NCBI RefSeq assembly: GCF_900105385.1
Contig: NZ_LT629772.1
Span: 806,001 to 870,000, forward strand
DNA from: Microlunatus soli
GTDB lineage: Bacteria; Actinomycetota; Actinomycetes; Propionibacteriales; Propionibacteriaceae
Reading direction: 5' to 3'
DNA length: 64,000 nt
Made by a program: the position numbers and the translations under genes. This document shows, piece by piece, positions 9,242 through 16,659 of the stretch (its first letter is position 1; each line of letters opens with the position of its first letter). The notes under the pieces were generated by a model that was not told where the DNA came from, made no database searches, and saw only the letters and a list, made by a program, of their open reading frames with translations.

Positions 9242-9291
9242 ATCGGTCACCTGGCCGCTAGCCGTCAGTACTTCTGAACTAGGACGTTTTC

Positions 9292-10416
9292 ATGGTCATC
9301 ACTCTCAGTGACACCACTTCGGCGAAGATCTCGTCGGCTCTGCTGAGCGCCCGGCGCAGTGCCGGCAGTCCCGCCTCGGGGATGGTGCTCACCTTGATCA
9401 TCGTCTCCACCGAGGACGAATACCCGGCCGCACTGGATGCGGCGATGGCCGCCGGCCGGGAGCATCCGTGCCGGATCCTGCTGGTGGTCACCGGCAACGG
9501 GCGGCACACGGCATCGCTGGACGCCGAGGTGCGGATCGGTGAAGGCACCTCCGGCGAGGTGGTCGTGGTCCGGATGCGTGGACCGCTGGCCGATCACCCC
9601 GCCTCGGTGATCCGGCCGCTGCTGCTGCCGGACTCCCCCGTCGTCGCCTGGTGGCCCGGCTCGGTGCCGACCAACAAGAGCGCCGCTGCGCTGGCCGATC
9701 TGTCCAACCGACGGATCACTGACGCGGCGGCAAGCCCTCAGCCGCGTCGCGAGCTCCGCCGACATGCCGAACGGCTGACCGCCGGTGACACCGATCTTGC
9801 CTGGACCCGACTGACCTCCTGGCGGACTCTGCTGGCCGCAGCGCTGGACCAGTTCCCGTCCAAGGTGACCGCGATCAACGTCGAGTCCGAGCGTGGCAGC
9901 CCCTCGGCCGACCTGCTGACCGGCTGGTTGGAGGCCCGGCTCAAGCAGCCCGTCAGGCTGACCACCAGTGCCGGTCCCGGGATCACCGCGGTCCGGATGA
10001 CCACCGCCGCCGGCGACATCGCGATCACCCGCGCCGACGGCCTGGTCGCCTCCTATTCGGTACCGGGTCAGCCGGATCGGATGGTGGCGTTGAAGCGTCG
10101 ACCGACGTCAGAACTGATCGCCGAGGAACTGCGTCGGATGGACCACGACGTGGTCTACGAGCAGGCCTTGCGCACCTTCGCCAAGCGGTCGACGGCGAGG
10201 AAGACCTCGGCGACGCGAAAGACTTCTGAGCCGGTCGGCGGAGCGAAACCCACGGCGGTGAAGAGGACCGCAACCAAGAAGGTCGCGGCCACGAAGAGCA
10301 CGGCGAAGAAGAACGCGACCAAGAAGGCCACAGCCAAGAAGGGTGCCGGCTCCCGTACCCGTCCGTCGACAAGCTCGGGACCCGCCAAGAAGTCGGCGCG
10401 GAAGGCGGCCCGATGA
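9292..10416 (+). CDS. opcA: Glucose-6-phosphate dehydrogenase assembly protein OpcA with basic tail
   Basis: OpcA family, 374 residues, encoded between zwf and pgl as in other actinobacteria. The first ~290 residues form the conserved OpcA region (for example DSPVVAWWPGSVPTN and SYSVPGQPDRMVALKRRPTSE). The last ~80 residues are a Lys/Ala/Thr-rich histone-H1-like tail built from repeated TKK/AKK units. Near the end of that tail, RPSTSSGP is encoded by DNA resembling a dispersed palindromic repeat (10360-10384). The tail is unusual for OpcA, and a nucleic-acid or polyanion-binding role is only inference. The gene overlaps pgl by four bases (ATGA), so the two are translationally coupled. Confidence 0.93.
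   Translation: MVITLSDTTSAKISSALLSARRSAGSPASGMVLTLIIVSTEDEYPAALDAAMAAGREHPCRILLVVTGNGRHTASLDAEVRIGEGTSGEVVVVRMRGPLADHPASVIRPLLLPDSPVVAWWPGSVPTNKSAAALADLSNRRITDAAASPQPRRELRRHAERLTAGDTDLAWTRLTSWRTLLAAALDQFPSKVTAINVESERGSPSADLLTGWLEARLKQPVRLTTSAGPGITAVRMTTAAGDIAITRADGLVASYSVPGQPDRMVALKRRPTSELIAEELRRMDHDVVYEQALRTFAKRSTARKTSATRKTSEPVGGAKPTAVKRTATKKVAATKSTAKKNATKKATAKKGAGSRTRPSTSSGPAKKSARKAAR
10360..10384 (+). repeat. Palindromic-repeat-like sequence inside opcA
   Basis: The sense strand reads CGTCCGTCGACAAGCTCGGG then ACCCG. It is a close relative of the CCTTCGACNAGCTCAGG element seen at 58782-58804, and is translated as RPSTSSGP. Confidence 0.5.
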
Positions 10417-11141
10417 GCACCGAGTTCGCGGTGCTGGCCGACGGCGACGCGGTCGCCGAGGCCATCGCCGAGCGGCTGATCACGGCGCTGACCGCGGTGC
10501 AGCGGGACCATCCGGAACGCAACGCGCAGTTGGCGCTGACCGGTGGCCGGATCGCGACCCGCGCCTACCAGCGGTTGGCTGTCGACGGGCCCGGCTCCGC
10601 CGTCGACTGGTCTCGGGTGGAACTGTGGTGGGGTGACGAACGCTTCGTCGCCGCCGATTCCGAGGACCGCAACGACCGCGGCGCGCTGGAGTCGCTGATC
10701 CCGGCGTTGCCGCTGGTCGAGGCCAACATCCACCGGATGCCGGCCGACGACGGTTCGGTCGACCTGGACGCGGCGGCCGCCGCCTACGCCGACGAGCTCG
10801 GCGACATCAGCTTCGACATCTGCCTGCTCGGCATGGGTCCGGACGGCCACGTCGCCTCGGTCTTCCCCGACCATCCGTCGTTCCAGGGCTCGCTGGCCGC
10901 GTCGACCGACGTGATCGCGGTCCGCGACTCCCCCAAGCCCCCGCCGCTGCGGATCAGCCTCACCCACCCGGCGATCAACCGGTCGGCAGCGGTCTGGTTC
11001 ACCGTCTCCGGCGCGGACAAGGCCGACGCCGTGGGCTGGGCAACATCCGGATCGAAGAACGTCCCCGCCGGTCACGCCCAGGGCACCGAGGAGACCCTCT
11101 GGCTGCTCGACCAGGAGGCGGCCGCCCGGTTGCCGGGCTGA
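10413..11141 (+). CDS. pgl: 6-phosphogluconolactonase
   Basis: DevB/SOL-type lactonase, 242 residues, that hydrolyses 6-phosphogluconolactone to 6-phosphogluconate. Visible family features are LALTGGRIATRAYQRL (sugar-phosphate loop), VELWWGDERFVAADSEDRN and CLLGMGPDGHVASVFPDHP. It starts within the opcA stop codon and completes the oxidative branch begun by zwf. No gnd (6-phosphogluconate dehydrogenase) gene is present in the window; a KDPG aldolase gene lies at 38.6 kb. Confidence 0.95.
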   Translation: MSTEFAVLADGDAVAEAIAERLITALTAVQRDHPERNAQLALTGGRIATRAYQRLAVDGPGSAVDWSRVELWWGDERFVAADSEDRNDRGALESLIPALPLVEANIHRMPADDGSVDLDAAAAAYADELGDISFDICLLGMGPDGHVASVFPDHPSFQGSLAASTDVIAVRDSPKPPPLRISLTHPAINRSAAVWFTVSGADKADAVGWATSGSKNVPAGHAQGTEETLWLLDQEAAARLPG

Positions 11142-11181
11142 CCGGTCCCGGGCTGTCCGAGCCGCCCCGGACATTGCGTGC

Positions 11182-11203
11182 GCACCGTTTGACCCGTCGG
11201 TGC
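11182..11203. promoter_or_regulatory. Small inverted repeat between pgl and betT
   Basis: GCACCG-N10-CGGTGC lies 41 bp after the pgl stop. It may be a weak terminator or an operator; the sequence does not decide. The rest of the 250-bp gap shows no other clear signal except the betT ribosome-binding site GAGGGG at 11381. Confidence 0.3.
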
Positions 11204-11391
11204 CCGCTCGGCTCCGGTCCGACCCGTGGTGGCGCCACGAATGCCACGGTGTCGACGATGCGCACCGGTCTCGCCGAATTGGCCAACCGCCGAGTGGTGG
11301 TGGTTAGCTGAACCCGCGTGCCGCTCGCAGTCCGCGGCGCCTGGGTGGCCACCGTCGGCCGCTCGTCCTGCCCGACCGACGAGGGGTCAGT

Positions 11392-13497
11392 GTGAGCGAA
11401 CACCGAGCAACCGTTGGAACGACCGGGCCATCGAGCGACCCGCTCGCGCAGGGTCAGAGCGCCGTTCGGCAGGTGCTGAACCGGACCGTCTTCTTCGGCT
11501 CCGCCGGTGTCATCCTCGCCGTCGCTGCGCTCGCCATCATCTTTCCGGCCGGGACCGAGGCTGCGATCGGCGTCGTGGTCGGCTGGATCTCCGGCGTCTT
11601 CGGCTGGTACTACATCGTCACCGCCGCCGTGATCTTGATCTTCGTGATCGCGGTCGGGGTCTCCCGCTCCGGACGGATCAAGCTCGGACCGGAACAGTCC
11701 CGGCCGGAGTTCCGGCTCTTCACCTGGGCGGCGATGCTGTTCGCCGCCGGCATCGGCACCGACCTGATGTTCTACTCGGTGTCGGAGCCGGCCTACCAGT
11801 TCTTCAAACCGCCGTCCGGTAGCGGCGGGGAGACGCTGGACGCGGCTCGACAGGCGGTGGTCTGGACCCTGTTCCATTACGGCATCATCGGCTGGGCGAT
11901 GTATGCACTGATGGGCATGGCGCTGGCCTACTTCACCTACCGTCGCAACCTGCCGCTGAGCATCCGTTCGGTGCTGCATCCGCTGTTCGGCGACCGGGTC
12001 TGGGGTCGGCTCGGTGACCTGGTCGACATCGCCGCGGTGATCGGTACGATCTTCGGGCTGGCCACCTCGCTCGGCATCGGGGTCGCGATGCTGAACCGCG
12101 GACTGTTCGTGCTGCTCAAGATCCCGGAGGGGATACCGGCTCAGCTCGGTCTGCTGCTGTTGGCGGTGCTGATGGCCACCCTGTCGGTCGTCTCCGGTGT
12201 CGCCCGCGGCGTCCGACGACTGTCTGAACTCAATGTCGCCCTGTCGCTGGCGCTGATGCTGTTCATCCTGATCACCGGCAAGACCACCTTCCTGCTGAAC
12301 GGTCTGGTGATGAACGTCGGTGACTACGTCTCCGGATTCGTCGGCATGACCCTGGACACGTACGCCTTCGAGAACCCGCAGGAATGGATGAACACCTGGA
12401 CGTTGTTCTTCTGGGCCTGGTGGATCGCCTGGGCACCGTTCGTCGGCCTGTTCCTGGCCCGGATCTCCCGGGGCCGGACGATCCGCCAGTTCGTCGCGGG
12501 CACCCTCAGCATCCCGTTCATCTTCGTCCTGCTGTGGGTATCGGTGTTCGGCAACAGCACCATGGATCGCGTGTTGCGCGGCGGGCCGGCCGGCAAGCAG
12601 TTCGGTCAACAGGCCATGGACGCACCCGAACGCGGCATCTACGATCTGCTGCAGCAGTTCCCGCTGGCGCCGGTCACGATCACCCTGGCGATCATCACCG
12701 GTCTGCTGTTCTACGTCACCTCCGCCGACTCCGGTGCGCTGGTGTTGTCCAACTTCACCTCCCGGCTGCACGCCGCCGGCGAGGACGGGCCCAACTGGTT
12801 GCGGATCTTCTGGGCCTGCGCCACCGGTCTGCTGACCCTCGGGATGCTGCTGGCCGGCGGTCTGACCACGCTGCAGAGCGCGACGATGATCATGGGACTG
12901 CCGTTCTCGTTCGTGATGTACCTGGTGATGTTCGGGCTGTATCGGGCGCTGCAGTACGAGGGTCGCAAGATCGATTCGCTGCGGGTGGCGCTGCCCGGCA
13001 GCCTCTCCGGTCGGACCACGCCGGTCGACGGCGCGCAGCCCAGTTGGCGGCAGCGGTTGGCCCGGGTGATGAGCTATCCGACGAAGAAGCAGGCGCTGCG
13101 GTACCTGGAGTCGGTGGGTCGGCCGGCGATCGGTGAGGTCGGGGCCGAGTTGACCGAGCGGGGCGCCGCCGCAACCTGGTCCGAACAGCAGATCGACGAG
13201 ATCGGGCTGCCCCATGTCGATCTTGTGGTCAGCTGGGATGATCATCCGGACTTCAGCTACCGGCTGTGGCCGGAGGAGCACCGGACGCCGTCCTTCGCCA
13301 GTCGCCTGCCCCAGCACGACGACAGCTACTACCGGATCGAGGTCTGCCTGGACGAAGGGACCCAGGGCTACGACATCACCGGCTACAGCAAGGAACAGTT
13401 GATCAACGACATCCTCGACCAGTACGAACGCCACCTGCAGTTGTTGCATCTGGACAGCCGTCCGCTGACCGATGGCGATCCGGTGGCCACCGGCTGA
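11392..13497 (+). CDS. betT: BCCT family choline/betaine transporter
   Basis: Sodium- or proton-coupled transporter of the betaine/carnitine/choline family, 701 residues. About 12 hydrophobic segments lie between residues ~25 and ~530. The BCCT signature is seen in WTLFFWAWWIAWAPFVGLFL followed by ARISRGRTIRQFV. A ~170-residue cytoplasmic C-terminal domain follows, a feature of BetT-like members in which the tail takes part in osmosensing. The GTG start has GAGGGG six bases upstream. The next genes encode betaine aldehyde and choline dehydrogenases, so choline is the likely substrate. Confidence 0.92.
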   Translation: MSEHRATVGTTGPSSDPLAQGQSAVRQVLNRTVFFGSAGVILAVAALAIIFPAGTEAAIGVVVGWISGVFGWYYIVTAAVILIFVIAVGVSRSGRIKLGPEQSRPEFRLFTWAAMLFAAGIGTDLMFYSVSEPAYQFFKPPSGSGGETLDAARQAVVWTLFHYGIIGWAMYALMGMALAYFTYRRNLPLSIRSVLHPLFGDRVWGRLGDLVDIAAVIGTIFGLATSLGIGVAMLNRGLFVLLKIPEGIPAQLGLLLLAVLMATLSVVSGVARGVRRLSELNVALSLALMLFILITGKTTFLLNGLVMNVGDYVSGFVGMTLDTYAFENPQEWMNTWTLFFWAWWIAWAPFVGLFLARISRGRTIRQFVAGTLSIPFIFVLLWVSVFGNSTMDRVLRGGPAGKQFGQQAMDAPERGIYDLLQQFPLAPVTITLAIITGLLFYVTSADSGALVLSNFTSRLHAAGEDGPNWLRIFWACATGLLTLGMLLAGGLTTLQSATMIMGLPFSFVMYLVMFGLYRALQYEGRKIDSLRVALPGSLSGRTTPVDGAQPSWRQRLARVMSYPTKKQALRYLESVGRPAIGEVGAELTERGAAATWSEQQIDEIGLPHVDLVVSWDDHPDFSYRLWPEEHRTPSFASRLPQHDDSYYRIEVCLDEGTQGYDITGYSKEQLINDILDQYERHLQLLHLDSRPLTDGDPVATG

Positions 13498-13544
13498 AGA
13501 CCAGCCCTGATGATCATGAACGAGACAGCCCCAGCGAGGAGATC

Positions 13545-15038
13545 ATGACCGGACCAGCCACGCTCTTCATCGACGGCCAGTGGGTGCCCGCTGCCGACGG
13601 CGGAACACGGGACATCCACTGCCCCGCCGACGGTACGTTGGTGGCCACCGTCTCCGAGGCGACCGCCGACGACACCGTCCGGGCGATCGGCGCCGCACGC
13701 CGAGCCTTCGACGCCGGCGAGTGGTCGTCCCGACCGGCTGCCGAACGCGGCGATCTGTTGATCGCCGTCGCCGATCAGCTCACCGAACGGGCCGACGCCT
13801 TCGCCCGTGCCGAATCCCTGGACACCGGCAAACGGTTCGTGGAGAGCCAGATCGACATGGCCGACATCGCTGCCTGCTTCCGTTACTTCGGCAAGCTCGC
13901 GGCCCAGGACGCCGGCCGGCTGGTGGACGCGGGCAGCCCGGACGTGCTGAGTCGGATCCGCTATGAACCGGTCGGGGTCTGCGGCCTGATCTCGCCGTGG
14001 AACTATCCATTGTTGCAGGCTGCCTGGAAGATCGCGCCGGCACTGGCCGCCGGGAACACCTTCGTCCTGAAGCCCAGTGAGCTGACCCCGCACACGGCGA
14101 TCATGATCATCGAGCTGTTGACCGAGGTCGGCGTGCCTGCCGGGGTGGCCAACCTCGTCCTGGGCGCCGGCCCGGTGGCCGGTGCACCGCTGTCCGAGCA
14201 CGAGGATGTTGATCTTGTCTCGTTCACCGGGGGCTTGGCCACCGGCAAGATCATCGCAGCGTCGGCGGCAGCAACGGTGAAGAAGGTCGCCCTGGAGCTC
14301 GGCGGCAAGAATCCGAATGTGATCTTCGCCGACGCCGACTTCGACGCGGCGGTCGACAACGCACTGAACGCCGCCTTCGTACACTCCGGTCAGGTCTGCT
14401 CTGCCGGCGCTCGGCTGGTGGTGGAGGAATCCATCCATGATCGTTTCGTCGACGAGCTGGTCCGTCGCGCGGAGCAGATCCGGCTCGGTGGGCCGTTCGA
14501 CGAGGCCGCCGAGACCGGACCGCTGATCTCGACGGCGCACCGCGACAAGGTGACCGGTTACGTCGAGCAGGCGGTCGCCGACGGTGCGGTGTTGCGCTGC
14601 GGCGGCCGCTGGGGCGAAGGAGACCTGGCGGTCGGCAGCTACTACCTGCCGACCGTGCTGGACGGTGTCCGTCGCGGCTCGGCGGCGGTCACCGACGAGG
14701 CGTTCGGGCCGGTCGTCACGGTGGAGACCTTCGGCAGCGAGGACGAGGCGGTCGAGATCGCCAACGACACCCGCTACGGTCTGGCCGGTGCGGTCTGGAG
14801 CAGTGACGCGGGCCGCTGCCAGCGGGTCGCGCAACGGTTGCGGCACGGCACCATCTGGATCAACGATTTCCATCCCTACCTGCCGCAGGCCGAGTGGGGC
14901 GGCTTCGGCCAGTCCGGTATCGGCCGCGAACTCGGCCCCACCGGTCTGGACGAGTACCGCGAGGCCAAGCACATCTACCACAACCTCCGCCCCGAGGTGA
15001 CCGGCTGGTTCCCCAACACCCCACCCCCAACCCGCTGA
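13545..15038 (+). CDS. betB: Betaine aldehyde dehydrogenase family protein
   Basis: NAD(P)+-dependent aldehyde dehydrogenase, 497 residues. The start ATG follows GAGGAG, 47 bp after the transporter. Visible motifs are SPWNYPLLQAAWKIAPALAA (cofactor-domain entry), VSFTGGLATGK, VALELGGKNPNVIFADADF with the general-base Glu, and HSGQVCSAGARLVVEESIH with the catalytic Cys. GSP is expected before the transporter's partner choline dehydrogenase in the pathway choline to betaine aldehyde to glycine betaine. Its stop codon is the first base set of a dispersed hairpin repeat. Substrate assignment rests on neighbours. Confidence 0.9.
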   Translation: MTGPATLFIDGQWVPAADGGTRDIHCPADGTLVATVSEATADDTVRAIGAARRAFDAGEWSSRPAAERGDLLIAVADQLTERADAFARAESLDTGKRFVESQIDMADIAACFRYFGKLAAQDAGRLVDAGSPDVLSRIRYEPVGVCGLISPWNYPLLQAAWKIAPALAAGNTFVLKPSELTPHTAIMIIELLTEVGVPAGVANLVLGAGPVAGAPLSEHEDVDLVSFTGGLATGKIIAASAAATVKKVALELGGKNPNVIFADADFDAAVDNALNAAFVHSGQVCSAGARLVVEESIHDRFVDELVRRAEQIRLGGPFDEAAETGPLISTAHRDKVTGYVEQAVADGAVLRCGGRWGEGDLAVGSYYLPTVLDGVRRGSAAVTDEAFGPVVTVETFGSEDEAVEIANDTRYGLAGAVWSSDAGRCQRVAQRLRHGTIWINDFHPYLPQAEWGGFGQSGIGRELGPTGLDEYREAKHIYHNLRPEVTGWFPNTPPPTR

Positions 15039-15091
15039 CCCGTCAATTGCTCCCCGACATGCCGGGCGTGTCGGGGAGAAACTGACGGGTC
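15036..15091. repeat. Dispersed bipartite hairpin repeat, copy 1 (betB-betA)
   Basis: Outer arms GACCCGTCA/TGACGGGTC (9 bp) enclose inner arms CTCCCCGACA/TGTCGGGGAG (10 bp) around a 9-nt loop. It starts at the betB stop codon. A homologous element at 23835-23897 shares CGCTGACCCGTCA at the left and AACTGACGGGTC at the right. Confidence 0.75.
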
Positions 15092-15110
15092 GGCGTCTGA
15101 GAAAGGAAAC

Positions 15111-16658
15111 ATGACCGAGATCAGATACGACTACATCGTGGTCGGTGGCGGGTCGGCCGGCGCGGCCGTGGCCGCTCGGCTGAGCGAGAACAGCGACGTC
15201 ACGGTGGCGCTCCTGGAAGCCGGTCCGTCCGACGTCGGCGACGAGGCGATCCTGCAGCTGGACCGCTGGATGGCGCTCCTCGAATCCGGCTACGACTGGG
15301 ACTATCCGATCGAACCGCAGGAGCGCGGCAACTCCTTCATGCGGCATGCACGGGCTCGGGTGCTGGGCGGCTGTTCGTCACACAACTCGTGCATCGCGTT
15401 CTGGGCTCCGGCCGAGGATCTTGATCAGTGGGCTGCGATGGGAGCGACCGGCTGGGAGGCCGAGAAATCCCTTCCCTACTTCACCAAACTCGAGAACAAC
15501 GATCAGAACGGTGCTCACCACGGCCATCACGGTCCGGTCCGGATCCGGCAGGTGCCGCCGACCGATCCGTGCGGTGTCGCACTGCTCGACGCCTGTCAGC
15601 AGGCCGGTATCCCGCGGGTGCAGTTCAACGACGGGACCACCATCACCCGTGGTGCCAACTTCTTCCAGATCAACGGTCGAGAAGACGGTGTCCGGGCCTC
15701 GTCCTCGGTCAGCTATCTGCACCCGATCCTGGACCGGCCCAATCTGACGGTGCTCACCGATCATCGGGTCAAGAAGATCAACTTCGACGACTCCCGCCGG
15801 TGCACCGGCGTCGACGTACTGGAACCGGACCTGATCCACACCCGCAGCTACGGCGCAGACCGTGAGGTGGTGCTGTCCGCCGGAGCGATCGATTCGCCCA
15901 AGCTGCTGATGCTGTCCGGGATCGGGCCCGCCGATCACCTTGCCGAGCACGGAATCGGACTGCTGGTCGACTCACCCGGTGTCGGCGCTCAACTCCAAGA
16001 TCATCCCGAGGGGGTGATCCAGTGGGAGGCCAAGCAGCCGATGATCAATACCTCGACGCAATGGTGGGAGATCGGAATCTTCACCACCACCGAGGAGGGG
16101 CTCGACCGACCGGATCTGATGTACCACTACGGATCGGTGCCGTTCGACATGCACACCGCGCGGCAGGGCTATCCGACCACCGAGAACGGATTCTGTCTGA
16201 CGCCGAACGTCACCCATGCCCGGTCCCGGGGCACGGTCCGACTGCGGTCCCGCGACTTTCGCGACAAGCCGATGGTCGACCCGCGGTACTTCACCGACGA
16301 CCATGATCTGCGGGTGATGACCCACGGGATCAGACTGGCCCGCGAGATCGTCGGCAGGCCCGCAATGGCCGAGTGGGCGGGGGTCGAGCTTTACCCCGGG
16401 CCCGACGTCAACACCGACGACGAGATCGCCGACTACATCCGCCGGACCCACAACACCGTCTACCACCCGGCGGGCACCGTACGGATGGGGTCCGTCGACG
16501 ACGCTCAGTCACCGCTGGACCCGCAGCTCCGCGTGAAGGGTGTCAGCGGGCTGCGGGTCGCGGACGCTTCGGTGATGCCGGAGTTGACCACGGTCAACCC
16601 CAACATCACCACGATGATGATCGGCGAACGCTGCGCCGACTTCATCGGTCAGCGTTGA
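15111..16658 (+). CDS. betA: GMC family oxidoreductase, probable choline dehydrogenase
   Basis: FAD-dependent GMC oxidoreductase, 515 residues. The N-terminal ADP-binding motif is YIVVGGGSAGAAVAARLSE (residues ~8-26). Further signatures are HARARVLGGCSSHNSCIAFW (GMC signature 1 region), GAIDSPKLLMLSGIGPADHL (signature 2), and the C-terminal HNTVYHPAGTVRMG with the active-site His plus VNPNITTMMIGERCADFI. With the adjacent transporter and aldehyde dehydrogenase it would convert choline to betaine aldehyde. AAAGGAAAC precedes the ATG. No BetI-type repressor is adjacent. Its stop is two bases from the stop of the convergent gene. Confidence 0.9.
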   Translation: MTEIRYDYIVVGGGSAGAAVAARLSENSDVTVALLEAGPSDVGDEAILQLDRWMALLESGYDWDYPIEPQERGNSFMRHARARVLGGCSSHNSCIAFWAPAEDLDQWAAMGATGWEAEKSLPYFTKLENNDQNGAHHGHHGPVRIRQVPPTDPCGVALLDACQQAGIPRVQFNDGTTITRGANFFQINGREDGVRASSSVSYLHPILDRPNLTVLTDHRVKKINFDDSRRCTGVDVLEPDLIHTRSYGADREVVLSAGAIDSPKLLMLSGIGPADHLAEHGIGLLVDSPGVGAQLQDHPEGVIQWEAKQPMINTSTQWWEIGIFTTTEEGLDRPDLMYHYGSVPFDMHTARQGYPTTENGFCLTPNVTHARSRGTVRLRSRDFRDKPMVDPRYFTDDHDLRVMTHGIRLAREIVGRPAMAEWAGVELYPGPDVNTDDEIADYIRRTHNTVYHPAGTVRMGSVDDAQSPLDPQLRVKGVSGLRVADASVMPELTTVNPNITTMMIGERCADFIGQR

Positions 16659-16659
16659 T

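Noticed and set aside
10999-13449. 816-codon minus-strand open frame opposite betT
   Set aside because: Gln/Asp/Gly/Arg-rich translation with no membrane or domain pattern; antisense shadow of the transporter.
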